Shown here: piece after piece, positions 34,174 through 43,920 of the stretch
Position numbering within the stretch: position 1 is the stretch's first letter
How the letters are laid out: each line of letters starts with the position of its first letter
Source of the DNA: Paenibacillus terrae
GTDB taxonomy: Bacteria > Bacillota > Bacilli > Paenibacillales > Paenibacillaceae
Assembly: GCF_000943545.1 (NCBI RefSeq)
Contig: NZ_JTHP01000022.1
Location: 1 to 64,000 of the forward strand
DNA length: 64,000 nucleotides
Reading direction: 5' to 3'
Notes under the pieces: generated by a model
Seen by the model: the letters and a program-made list of their open reading frames with translations, nothing else
What the model was told of the DNA's origin: nothing
The model's database searches: none
Made by a program: the position numbers and the translations under genes

Positions 34174-35040
34174 CTATAATTGAATCGTTTTAATTTCTTG
34201 TTCAGTTAATCCAGTAGCCTTTGCGATGGTACTTATGTCCAGACCCATGGAAAGCATATTTTTGGCGATATTCTTTTTCTCATCTTCCTTACCTTTGGTT
34301 AATCCTTTCTCCAATCCTTTTGCCATACCGATAGATTCTGCTCTATCGATCATTGAGGCTTCATCGTGCAGGTATTTCTGCCGGGCTTCATACAGTCGTC
34401 TTGCTTCCGAATCCTGACTCAAGAATTGCAGCGTGTCCATGGCTTTTTCCAATCCTGGTTCATTCATTTTTAAAACCTCCCATTTGGATGGATCTGCGCC
34501 TTTGAGAAACAATAGCCAGTTGACAAGCCCTCCTTCTTCGAAGGATTCGGTTTGCTCATCCAGCTTCAACAGTTCCAGAAAATGTACTTCAATATCATCA
34601 ATAAGTGATATCCCTGTGCGATCCTCACGTAAATGAAACACATTGTGGTATTCATCGTTAGGTAAAAAAGAATAGTTGAGGATGTTAATGGTCACACATT
34701 TTTTTAGTTCCTGGTATTTTTCGCCCTCATGAAGCTGTCCCGCGTATCGCTTACTCCAATAGAACAACGTCCGCTTCTCAATATCGTATTTGTTGAAAAG
34801 CTGCATTTCGATATCAATTAGTTTGCCCTCTGCGGTCTTGGCATAGACATCAAAAATAGACTGCTTGTCGAGCGGATCGTCCTTATCCGTATAGGGATTC
34901 ATTAAAATAATTTCGGTTAATTGAGCTTCTCCAGCTTCCATGAATATACGATTGAGAAACGCCAGCAAAACGTCTTTATTATTCTCACTACCGAAAATCC
35001 TTTTAAACACAAAGTCTACTCGCGGATCAAGTAATTCCAT
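34174..35040 (-). CDS. Rpn family PD-(D/E)xK nuclease (recombination-promoting, transposase-like)
   Basis: A 288-aa protein of the Rpn/YhgA-like group. The start LLDPRVDFVFKRIFGSENNK is diagnostic. The nuclease core is seen in SIFDVYAKTAEGKLIDIEMQ (Asp, then ExQ in place of ExK), and YWSKRYAGQLHEGEKYQELK follows. A repetitive helical tail (GMAKGLEKGLTKGKEDEKKN) precedes a small helix-turn-helix-like end (ISTIAKATGLTEQEI). Family members nick DNA and promote RecA-independent recombination in E. coli; they are not insertion sequences. It has its own terminator. Confidence 0.88.
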   Translation of the reverse strand: MELLDPRVDFVFKRIFGSENNKDVLLAFLNRIFMEAGEAQLTEIILMNPYTDKDDPLDKQSIFDVYAKTAEGKLIDIEMQLFNKYDIEKRTLFYWSKRYAGQLHEGEKYQELKKCVTINILNYSFLPNDEYHNVFHLREDRTGISLIDDIEVHFLELLKLDEQTESFEEGGLVNWLLFLKGADPSKWEVLKMNEPGLEKAMDTLQFLSQDSEARRLYEARQKYLHDEASMIDRAESIGMAKGLEKGLTKGKEDEKKNIAKNMLSMGLDISTIAKATGLTEQEIKTIQL

Positions 35041-35179
35041 GATGACCAGCTCCCGTTTAGTATTAATTATATCATCTTTTTTAAGATATCAGAATGTCTG
35101 AACTTCTTTTCCGAATGATACTGTTTCGGCGCTTTACAACATAATCTTAGGGTAAAAACCAACCTAGGATGTGTATTAC

Positions 35180-36943
35180 ATGAACGATAGCTCATTTTCA
35201 CCCCGACCCTTTGAAAAACCTAACTTTCTGATACTCCTTGTGGATGAGGAACGGTATCCTGCGGTTTATGAAAACCGGGAAATCAAAGAATGGAGCAGAC
35301 AAAATCTTATTACACAAGGACTCTTGCGGTCTCACGGGCTGGAGTTTCACAGGCATTATATTGGAAGTGCTGCATGTAGCCCCAGCAGGACAACCTTGTT
35401 TACCGGCCATTATCCGTCACTCCATGGTGTAACTCAGACAGATGGGGTGGCCAAGGGAGCATTCGACTCCGATATGTTCTGGCTGGATAGAAATACGGTG
35501 CCTACGATGGGGGATTATTTTCGCGCAGCCGGATACCAAACTTATTATAAAGGAAAATGGCATATATCCGATGAGGATATTATCATCCCGGGTACGCACA
35601 AAGCCCTCCCTAGCTATCGTCCTCTGACGGGTGTACCCGACAGAAAACGGGAAGCCATATATGAGCAAGCCGATCGCTTGGATAACTTTGGCTTTTCGGG
35701 GTGGATCGGTCCGGAGCCGCATGGGAGAAACCCACGAAATTCCGGTTCCTCTGCCGCTGTTGGTTTAAGTGGGAGAGATGAGGTGTATGCCGCAGAAACC
35801 GTTGAGCTAATCGAAGCCCTCGACCGCCAGAAAGAACATGACAACCATACAAAGCCTTGGTTAATCGTAGCTTCATTTGTGAACCCGCATGATATTGTTT
35901 TATATGGTGCTATTACTGCACGGTTGCCCATGTTTGGATTTGAGGTGGAGCCGATGCCAGTGGTCGCTCCTCCACCGACGATCAACGAATGGCTGGCTAC
36001 AAAGCCGCGCTGTCAGGCAAGCTACAGGGATATTTACCCTAGAGCGTTACAGCCCATTATTGATCAGCCCTTTTACCGAAAGCTGTACTACCAGTTGCAA
36101 AAAAATGCAGACCGTCAGATGCTGAAGGTATTTGAGGCACTGACCCGTTCTTCTTTCTACGATAATACCATTGTTATTTTTACATCCGATCATGGAGATT
36201 TGCTAGGCGCTCACGGCAATCTTCATCAAAAATTTTACTGTTCCTACGAAGAGATTGTGCATGTACCTTTAGTTATCCATAACAAACATCTGTTTCCTCA
36301 ATATAAAAGCGAGCATACCCTGACAAACCACGTGGATCTCCTGCCTACCATGCTTGGACTAGCGAATGTTGATATTACTGCGATCCAGAGCCGCCTGCAA
36401 AACAGCTTCAGCGAAGCCCGTCCCTTGGTCGGACGTAATCTTACTCCTGTTATCCGAGGACAGAACCAAAGTGAAATAGCTGACCAGCCGGTTTATTTTA
36501 TGACCGACGACGATGTGACCCGAGGCCAGCAGCAGATCAATATACTGGGAGAGGCATTTCCGTCTGTTGTTCAGCCCAATCATATCGAGACTGTCATTAC
36601 GACCCTGCAGAGAGAGGGTGTGAAGGAGTTGTGGAAGTTTACCCGCTATTTTGACAGTACTCAATTCTGGAGCCAACCGGGGGTGAAGGATGTTACTATG
36701 CGACCCGTGGGTGATCATACATGCGGACAATACTCTCAATGGGCTACACAGGTCAAAACAAAACCGGATCGTGACGAATTTGAATTGTATAACCTAACCA
36801 ACGACCCTTTGGAAGCATGTAACCTTGCCCATCCCGCATTTGCAACGCAGCAGACCAGAAGCGTTCAACAACAGATGATGCACTTACTGGAGGAACAACG
36901 TAAACAAAAGCGTTTATATCCCGCTCAATCAGGCATATGGTGA
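35180..36943 (+). CDS. Sulfatase (formylglycine-dependent, type I)
   Basis: A 587-aa sulfatase of the alkaline-phosphatase superfamily that would remove sulfate from an organic ester. The signature CSPSR (Cys66) is the site of formylglycine formation. The metal-site Asp lies in the N-terminal FLILLVDEE, and the second metal motif is IFTSDHGDLLGAHG. YYKGKWHISD and a C-terminal ELYNLTNDPLEACNLA are typical. There is no signal peptide, so it should act in the cytoplasm. I chose ATG 35180 over the upstream GTG because a weak TAGGA is better spaced. No maturase gene is in the window. Confidence 0.92.
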   Translation: MNDSSFSPRPFEKPNFLILLVDEERYPAVYENREIKEWSRQNLITQGLLRSHGLEFHRHYIGSAACSPSRTTLFTGHYPSLHGVTQTDGVAKGAFDSDMFWLDRNTVPTMGDYFRAAGYQTYYKGKWHISDEDIIIPGTHKALPSYRPLTGVPDRKREAIYEQADRLDNFGFSGWIGPEPHGRNPRNSGSSAAVGLSGRDEVYAAETVELIEALDRQKEHDNHTKPWLIVASFVNPHDIVLYGAITARLPMFGFEVEPMPVVAPPPTINEWLATKPRCQASYRDIYPRALQPIIDQPFYRKLYYQLQKNADRQMLKVFEALTRSSFYDNTIVIFTSDHGDLLGAHGNLHQKFYCSYEEIVHVPLVIHNKHLFPQYKSEHTLTNHVDLLPTMLGLANVDITAIQSRLQNSFSEARPLVGRNLTPVIRGQNQSEIADQPVYFMTDDDVTRGQQQINILGEAFPSVVQPNHIETVITTLQREGVKELWKFTRYFDSTQFWSQPGVKDVTMRPVGDHTCGQYSQWATQVKTKPDRDEFELYNLTNDPLEACNLAHPAFATQQTRSVQQQMMHLLEEQRKQKRLYPAQSGIW

Positions 36944-36991
36944 AAACTACGCGTTTCCCCTTTTGTATCTGGCTACAATGTCACAATACGA

Positions 36992-37032
36992 ACAGCGGAG
37001 CTTCTCTTTGAAAGAGGGGCTCCGCTTTTTTG
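36992..37032 (+). terminator. Terminator between sulfatase and the convergent operon
   Basis: AGCGGAGC (36994-37001) pairs with GCTCCGCT (37019-37026), with an inner CTCT/AGAG pair, then a T run. Confidence 0.85.
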
Positions 37033-37104
37033 GGTTCACATGGACATGTTTATATATGGGTTAGACAATATTGATGGGATCATATACGAAGATAGAGCGT
37101 GTAT

Positions 37105-38223
37105 TCATTTTTTGAAAGCTGCATCCAACGTATACAAGGGCAGATTTTCCGGCAAAGCTGCCGGGCGCAGGCATGTGCTCTGCATCGGATAGAACGTCTG
37201 TTCATCGGAGGAATCATGGAACGCCCACATCGCCTCCAGCACATGGTAGGCCAGTTCACCGCTGGCGCGGTGAGGCCGTCCGCTGCGGATAGCGTAGGCC
37301 ATATCGGCAACGCCGATGCCCCGTGTATTCTCCTGGTAGCCCGGCAGCAGCGGCGACTCTGTCCATTCCTGCTCGCCCAGCAGCCTGTAGCGAACCGGCC
37401 CTCCGAACGTGTTCGGGTCAGGCACCTGCAGCGTGCCAAGAGTACCATATACCTCGATCGGTGGCAGGGAGCTTCCACCAAAGATGTCAAAGCTGGTAAT
37501 CAGCGTGCCGACAGCCCCCTGCTCGAAGCGCAGCAATCCGGCCACATGGGTCGGAATGTCGACCGGGATGGTCTGGCCTTTCTTTTTCTCGCTTGTAATC
37601 ATTCGCTGGTCCAGCGCCTTGCCTGTCATACCGGAGATGGTGGCAATCGGACCAAGCAATTGTACCAGAGCCGTCAAATAATAAGGCCCCATATCAAACA
37701 TCGGGCCGCCGCCCATAGCATAATAAAATTCAGGATCGGGATGCCAATGTTCATGTCCACGGCTCATCATGAAGGCCGTAGCGGCTACCGGCCTGCCAAT
37801 GAGCCCGTCCTCAATCAGCTTCAATGACGTCTGTATGCCAGAGCCGAAGAAGGTCTCCGGTGCGCAGCCGACAAGCAGTCCCTTGCGGCGGGCCAGCTCC
37901 AAGACTGCCTGGCCCTGCTCACGGGTGACCGCAAGCGGCTTCTCTACATAGACATGTTTGCCTGTCTCAAGAGCTCTGAGGCACACGTCGGCGTGAACGG
38001 CCGGAATGGTCAGATTAATGATGAGTTCGATCTCCGGATCAGCCAGGATCTCATCTACCGAATATACGTTCGGAACGTTATACGCTGCAGCCTGCTCCTT
38101 TGCCCGGCCCTGGTCCAGATCCGCTACTGCCGACAGCTCCAGAATATCGAAGCGCTGGCAATTTTCCATGTAAATTCCGCTGATTTTGCCACAACCGATA
38201 ATGCCCACCTTCATTTTGTTCAT
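37105..38223 (-). CDS. Gfo/Idh/MocA-family oxidoreductase
   Basis: A 372-aa NAD(P)-dependent sugar or inositol dehydrogenase-like enzyme. The Rossmann motif is KVGIIGCGKISGIY and the family lysine lies in HVYVEKPLAVT. GGGPMFDMGPYYLTALVQLL carries the usual active-site Asp and following residues. I chose ATG 38223 because GGGAGT lies about 8 nt upstream; the frame extends further without support. It is the last gene of a leftward operon, after a 209-nt gap from thuA that holds nothing I recognise. The substrate is unknown. Confidence 0.92.
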   Translation of the reverse strand: MNKMKVGIIGCGKISGIYMENCQRFDILELSAVADLDQGRAKEQAAAYNVPNVYSVDEILADPEIELIINLTIPAVHADVCLRALETGKHVYVEKPLAVTREQGQAVLELARRKGLLVGCAPETFFGSGIQTSLKLIEDGLIGRPVAATAFMMSRGHEHWHPDPEFYYAMGGGPMFDMGPYYLTALVQLLGPIATISGMTGKALDQRMITSEKKKGQTIPVDIPTHVAGLLRFEQGAVGTLITSFDIFGGSSLPPIEVYGTLGTLQVPDPNTFGGPVRYRLLGEQEWTESPLLPGYQENTRGIGVADMAYAIRSGRPHRASGELAYHVLEAMWAFHDSSDEQTFYPMQSTCLRPAALPENLPLYTLDAAFKK

Positions 38224-38432
38224 GCCTGGACTCCCTTCACCTTCAAAAAATGGATAATGGCATTCCCTTACTGCATCCGATACCATCCTGTCGCCTGAAT
38301 AGTGCTTGTGAATTAGCACCAATTCATTCTTGTGCGGCCGTCTTGCCTGCTGTACTCCGTCCCTTTCCGACCATGGAGGATACAGGCCGTCAAAAACTCT
38401 GCCAGAGGCGCTGCTGCTTTATCCTGTCCACG

Positions 38433-39161
38433 CTACTGCTGCTGGTTGTCTGCCATGCCAGTATAAGCATCTGCCAGGGAGCTGCCCCGGGCAGCCGCCG
38501 TCTGTTTGCCTGCTGCCGCCCACAGGAACCCGCTGCGCATCATCTCGGTCACTTGAGGCATATCTATGATATCCGCGTGATGTCCCAGCGAATTGTAGAA
38601 GATGCGGCCGTTCCCCCAGCGCTTCGTCCATACAACGGGCATATCCACCGGCCCGTTGGCTGAATGTGGTCCCGGTACGACCGGGAAGCGTGTGGTTGCC
38701 AGCACTTCAACCGCCGGGTCTACGTGGAGGTAGTACTGCTCGCTTTTGACCTGAAAATCCTCAATATGGTCCAGCAGCGGGCTGGAGCCGCGCTTCATGT
38801 TCACCATATACTCCACCCCGTCATTGCCGGGATGTGCAACCCATTGCCCGCCTGTCATGAACTGCCAGTCCACATTGTTCCGGAAGGCATCACACATGCC
38901 GCCATGGCAGCCTGTCAGACCAACGCCGCTTTGAACCGCTGCTGAGACATTATTGACCAGTTCCTGCTCAATCTGTCCCATGGTCCACAGCGGAACGATC
39001 AGGTCCAGGCCAAGCAGTTTCTCCGCATCCTGATAGGCTTCAAGGGTATTAGACACCTCCACCTCGAATCGTTCTTCCTTCAGAATGCGTTCAAAAATGG
39101 CCGCCACCTGTTCCGGCTCATGTCCGTCCCATCCGCCCCATACAATCAGTGCCTTGCTCAT
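38433..39161 (-). CDS. ThuA-domain protein
   Basis: A 242-aa protein of the ThuA family (glutamine-amidotransferase-like fold). It begins KALIVWGGWDGHEPEQVAAI and contains GVGLTGCHGGMCDAF, GGQWVAHPGN, and PVVWTKRWGNGRIFYNSLGH near the end, all marks of the family. The ATG at 39161 follows AAAGGTGAG. ThuA proteins sit next to Gfo/Idh/MocA oxidoreductases in disaccharide-use operons (thuAB in rhizobia, linked to 3-keto sugars). The same pairing here supports a role in catabolising an oxidised sugar derivative. Confidence 0.88.
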   Translation of the reverse strand: MSKALIVWGGWDGHEPEQVAAIFERILKEERFEVEVSNTLEAYQDAEKLLGLDLIVPLWTMGQIEQELVNNVSAAVQSGVGLTGCHGGMCDAFRNNVDWQFMTGGQWVAHPGNDGVEYMVNMKRGSSPLLDHIEDFQVKSEQYYLHVDPAVEVLATTRFPVVPGPHSANGPVDMPVVWTKRWGNGRIFYNSLGHHADIIDMPQVTEMMRSGFLWAAAGKQTAAARGSSLADAYTGMADNQQQ

Positions 39162-39198
39162 CTGTAATCCACTCACCTTTCGGAATGTGATAGTTATA

Positions 39199-40371
39199 TT
39201 ACATTTCTTCAATGGATACCCAGCGGCGCTCCTCTATGGATCGTTCCACTGCTTCAAGCACGGCCTGACAAGCGACCCCGTCGTGGAAGTTCGGCACAGG
39301 CTGCCGTCCCTCGGAGATGGCGCTCATCAGCTCAAGCATCTCGTGGGTGAAGGTATGCTCGAATCCGATCGTATGTCCCGCAGGCCACCAGGCCTCGGAG
39401 TACTTGTGTGCCGGATCGGTGGCGAGCACGCGGCGGAAGCCCTGAACGTCCTCCTCATCTTGCGTGAAATACACTTCCAGTTCGTTCATCCGTTCAAAGT
39501 CAAACCGCACACTGCCCAGACTACCGTTGATCTCGAATGAATTGGTGCTCCGGTGTCCGGCCGCAAACCGTGTGGCCTCGAAGCTGCCCAGCGCACCTCC
39601 GGCGAAGCGTGCCAGGAACAGCGTGGCATCATCGACCGTCACTTCTCCCATCGGCGCATTCGCCCCGGCGCTGCTCTTGGCGCTCAATCCGGTCATCTCC
39701 GAAGCCAGCGGGCGCTGCTTAATGAACGTCTCGCTCATACCGATCACTTCATGGAACTCGCCGACCAGGAACCGGGCGAGATCAATCAGATGGGCGCCAA
39801 GATCACCATGAGAGCCAGAACCGGCCACTTCCTTTTGCAGCCGCCACACCAGCGGGAAGGACGGGTCCATGATCCAGTCCTGAAGGAAAAAGGCCCGGAA
39901 ATGATAGATTTTGCCCAGGCGACCGCTCTCGACTAGCTGTTTCGCCAGCTGGACAGCCGGAGAGAAGCGGTAGTTGAAGCCGATCATATGTCTGACACCC
40001 GCTTCCTCCGCTGCCTGTAGCATGTCACGGGAATCCGCCAGTGAGAGCGCAAGCGGCTTTTCACAGAACAGATGCTTGCCATGGAGGGCAGCCTCAACGA
40101 CAATTTCCTTATGGGCATTACTCGGCGCATTGATGTCAATGAGATCAATATCGTCACGTTTCACCAGATCACGCCAATTGGTAACGCTTTCGGTCCAGCC
40201 GAACTGGCGGGCAGCCGCCTGAACCCCCTGTTCATTGCGTCCACAGATGACGGACATCTCCGGCTGCAGCGGGGCACCCGGGAAGAACATGGGCAAGCTA
40301 CGGTAAGCGTTGCTGTGAGCCTTGCCCATAAATTTGTAGCCAACCATTCCGATACGAAGCCGATTAGACAT
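39199..40371 (-). CDS. Gfo/Idh/MocA-family oxidoreductase
   Basis: A 390-aa dehydrogenase-like protein. It starts LRIGMVGYKFMGKAHSNAYR and has KHLFCEKPLALSLADSRDML with the catalytic-site lysine, GDLGAHLIDLARFLVGE and a long C-terminal beta-sheet domain. GGAGGATA lies before the ATG. It is only distantly similar to the operon's other oxidoreductase, so two different oxidation or reduction steps are likely. It follows lacI by 52 nt and precedes thuA by 37 nt. Confidence 0.93.
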   Translation of the reverse strand: MSNRLRIGMVGYKFMGKAHSNAYRSLPMFFPGAPLQPEMSVICGRNEQGVQAAARQFGWTESVTNWRDLVKRDDIDLIDINAPSNAHKEIVVEAALHGKHLFCEKPLALSLADSRDMLQAAEEAGVRHMIGFNYRFSPAVQLAKQLVESGRLGKIYHFRAFFLQDWIMDPSFPLVWRLQKEVAGSGSHGDLGAHLIDLARFLVGEFHEVIGMSETFIKQRPLASEMTGLSAKSSAGANAPMGEVTVDDATLFLARFAGGALGSFEATRFAAGHRSTNSFEINGSLGSVRFDFERMNELEVYFTQDEEDVQGFRRVLATDPAHKYSEAWWPAGHTIGFEHTFTHEMLELMSAISEGRQPVPNFHDGVACQAVLEAVERSIEERRWVSIEEM

Positions 40372-40423
40372 GTCGTTATCCTCCTTATGGGTCTGAGCTC
40401 CAGCGAATTGTTGACGAATGCGG

Positions 40424-41473
40424 CTATTGACGAATGGATGATGCCCTGATAATCAACTCCGTGGACAGAAGCTCTCTTATCGAGGCGCACCCGGTCAGTT
40501 CCAAGGCTGAAATGCGTTCCAGAGGATCCGGTATAAGCTTCGAGGTCGCAAGCACCCCCATCTCATAAAAAGGAACGCGGACACTGCTCAGCGGTGGAAC
40601 GGCCATCTCGGCCACATCCGAATCGTCATAGCCAATGAACGCCGGGAACTGGTCAACTCCCAGTCCGAGTTCGCGCAGACCCTGCATCACCCCGATGGCC
40701 ATTCGGTCGTTCGCCGCAAATACGGCGTCAATATCATTCAGCCTGCCTGCGATTGTAGCCGACGCTTCGAGCCCGCTTCGACGGCTATAATTGCCCTCCA
40801 GAAGCAGCTCGCGATCATATTCAATACCGGCATCCTGAAGCGCGGTGCGGTATCCCTTCAATCGCTCTGTACTGTTGGAATAGATATCCGGGCCGTTGAG
40901 AAAGGCAATCCGCTTGCATCCCTGCTCAATGAGGTGACTTACAGCCGTCCGGCTTCCCTCCACATGGTCTGCATCCACTTCACAGAACGATTGTCCTGCA
41001 AAATGGTGATTCATGACGCAGAAGGGACGCCCTTCTTCCTGAAGTCTCTTCAGCGCTTCCAACTCATCGTGGTCATCCCTGGCTCCAAGGATGATACAGG
41101 CATCGATCTTTTGCTGGCGGAAAAGACCGCTGTAATCCATCTTTTCCCCAGGCTTCCGGAACAATAGTAGCAGATCGAGCCCGCTGTCCCTGGCCTTGCT
41201 TCCGATGCCGCTCAGCATCTCGGAGAAAAAATAGGCTGAGAACAGGTGCGCCTTCGGTACATAAGGCATAACCACGCCAAGATGGCCGCTCTTGCTTCGG
41301 GCAAAGTTGCGGGCCAGCGCGCTGGGAACATATCCAAGCTGATTGGCGGCGTCCTGGACCCTTCTCCGGGTCTCTTCCTTGATGGGACCTGCCGCGTTCA
41401 ATACCCGCGACACCGTCGCTTCAGACACGCCAGCGAGCTTTGCTACTTCCTTGCGCGATACGATATTGCCCAC
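40424..41473 (-). CDS. LacI-family regulator of the thuA/oxidoreductase operon
   Basis: A 349-aa repressor with the helix-turn-helix SRKEVAKLAGVSEATVSRVL, hinge YVPSALARNFARSKSGHLGV and a sugar-binding domain (FLNGPDIYSNSTERLKGYR, DAVFAANDRMAIGVMQGL). The GTG start overlaps the Shine-Dalgarno-like GGAGG, which is unusual; no better in-frame start is seen. It is the first gene of the leftward operon and lies 14 nt from the palindrome TGTACGCGCGTACA, so autoregulation is likely. Confidence 0.93.
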   Translation of the reverse strand: MGNIVSRKEVAKLAGVSEATVSRVLNAAGPIKEETRRRVQDAANQLGYVPSALARNFARSKSGHLGVVMPYVPKAHLFSAYFFSEMLSGIGSKARDSGLDLLLLFRKPGEKMDYSGLFRQQKIDACIILGARDDHDELEALKRLQEEGRPFCVMNHHFAGQSFCEVDADHVEGSRTAVSHLIEQGCKRIAFLNGPDIYSNSTERLKGYRTALQDAGIEYDRELLLEGNYSRRSGLEASATIAGRLNDIDAVFAANDRMAIGVMQGLRELGLGVDQFPAFIGYDDSDVAEMAVPPLSSVRVPFYEMGVLATSKLIPDPLERISALELTGCASIRELLSTELIIRASSIRQ

Positions 41474-41487
41474 CTCCAGTCATTTTG

Positions 41488-41501
41488 TGTACGCGCGTAC
41501 A
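41488..41501. promoter_or_regulatory. Palindromic operator of the lacI operon
   Basis: TGTACGCGCGTACA is a perfect 14-nt palindrome with the central CG typical of LacI-family sites. It lies directly downstream of the -10 box and 14 nt upstream of the lacI start. Confidence 0.8.
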
Positions 41502-41529
41502 TTTTCTCATGCAACCCTGCCTCTGTCAA
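41501..41529 (-). promoter_or_regulatory. Promoter of the lacI-thuA operon
   Basis: On the minus strand a perfect TTGACA (41529-41524), a 17-nt spacer and GAAAAT (41506-41501), which adjoins the operator. Confidence 0.65.
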
Positions 41530-41582
41530 TCCCACTTTCTTTAGTAAAATTTCGATCGCAGCTGTACAACTATAGCTACTTC

Positions 41583-41666
41583 GGGATTTTACAAAATTCA
41601 ATTCCAGCCGCTTCAAAGTGCAATATTGTCGATTACAGGTCGCTTCCCGGATTTTTGCAAAATCCT
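41583..41666. repeat. Palindromic intergenic repeat element, copy 2
   Basis: An 84-bp element aligned with copy 1 at 13528-13643 over both ends (shared ATTCCAG, CAATAT, GATTACA, GTCGCTT, GGATTTTTG, AAAATCC). It lacks the 34-nt central insertion. Its ends form an imperfect inverted repeat, GGATTTTAC / GCAAAATCC. Confidence 0.7.
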
Positions 41667-41757
41667 TACTTAAGAAAGAAGTTATTTGCTAAACGTAACC
41701 AATTGCTTATCGTTTATTAATATAGTTAATAAATACATTAAGTATTTAATAATAATA

Positions 41758-41787
41758 TTGACCATGATATTTATGGTGTGTTATATT
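41758..41787 (+). promoter_or_regulatory. Probable promoter of the GH51 gene
   Basis: TTGACC (41758-41763), an 18-nt spacer and TATATT (41782-41787). The leader would be about 190 nt long. Confidence 0.5.
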
Positions 41788-41986
41788 AAATTCGTAAATG
41801 AGCATTTTGCAACAATCCCAAGAGCGATTTCAAATCACCAATATAGAGATCGAAACGGTTTAGTTCGTCTATCTATTGTACTTTCGAGCGTTGGGAATCG
41901 AATGATGCAAAATGCTGAAATAAAACGGCTTGTTAGTTTTAGAGGTACAACGGATTTTATTTTCGCATTCAGAGAGGATGGTTTAG

Positions 41987-43501
<1,515 letters not shown>

Positions 43502-43516
43502 TCCGTGTTCTGCAAA

Positions 43517-43597
43517 AGGTACAGTCCCGGCTGTACCTGAAAAAGCCCGCATTCTCTCTTGTATGGGCATACAGGAGCAGCCATGCGGGCTTTTTGT
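43517..43597 (+). terminator. Two hairpins ending the GH51 gene
   Basis: AGGTACAG (43517-43524) pairs with CTGTACCT (43531-43538). Then AAAGCCCGCAT (43542-43552) pairs with ATGCGGGCTTT (43583-43593), followed by a T run. Confidence 0.85.
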
Positions 43598-43920
43598 ATA
43601 AAATGAGCCATTTGTCCCTCAGCAGATATAGCGATACTAGAACAGGCTGATTTTTAAATAAAAATTATGTTAATTACTAAATTTAACTAAGCGAAGATAA
43701 TACTTATTAACTATACTCTCATATTACATACATTTTTATGAAGTTAATTAGACCCAGTTCCGATCAGCCAAGGTGAAAAAAGACCCTGTTATAGCGTTGT
43801 CAACGTATTGATATCTGAAATGCAGGTGTGCAATCCGTCTGTAATCCACGTTATAATTTACATGATGGTTTATTCAAAAGCCAAGGACTGTCGTAGCATT
43901 TATAGAAAGGAATGATCTGT
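43598..43920. other. Intergenic region upstream of the HSP90-family gene
   Basis: AT-rich and non-coding. TATAAT at 43852-43857 is a likely -10 box with no good -35; the leader would be about 55 nt. No CIRCE-type or other heat-shock operator was recognised. Confidence 0.5.

Larger units (their letters stand above)
41474..41986. other. Intergenic region between lacI and the GH51 gene
   Basis: A gap of 513 bp. It contains the leftward promoter and operator (41488-41529), the palindromic repeat copy 2 (41583-41666), an AT-rich stretch and a rightward promoter at 41758-41787. An open frame at 41686-42042 has no ribosome site and is not called. Confidence 0.7.

Noticed and set aside
34174..35040. 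Insertion sequence transposase
   Set aside because: The protein belongs to the Rpn nuclease group, sometimes labelled transposase. No terminal inverted repeats or target duplication were seen around it.
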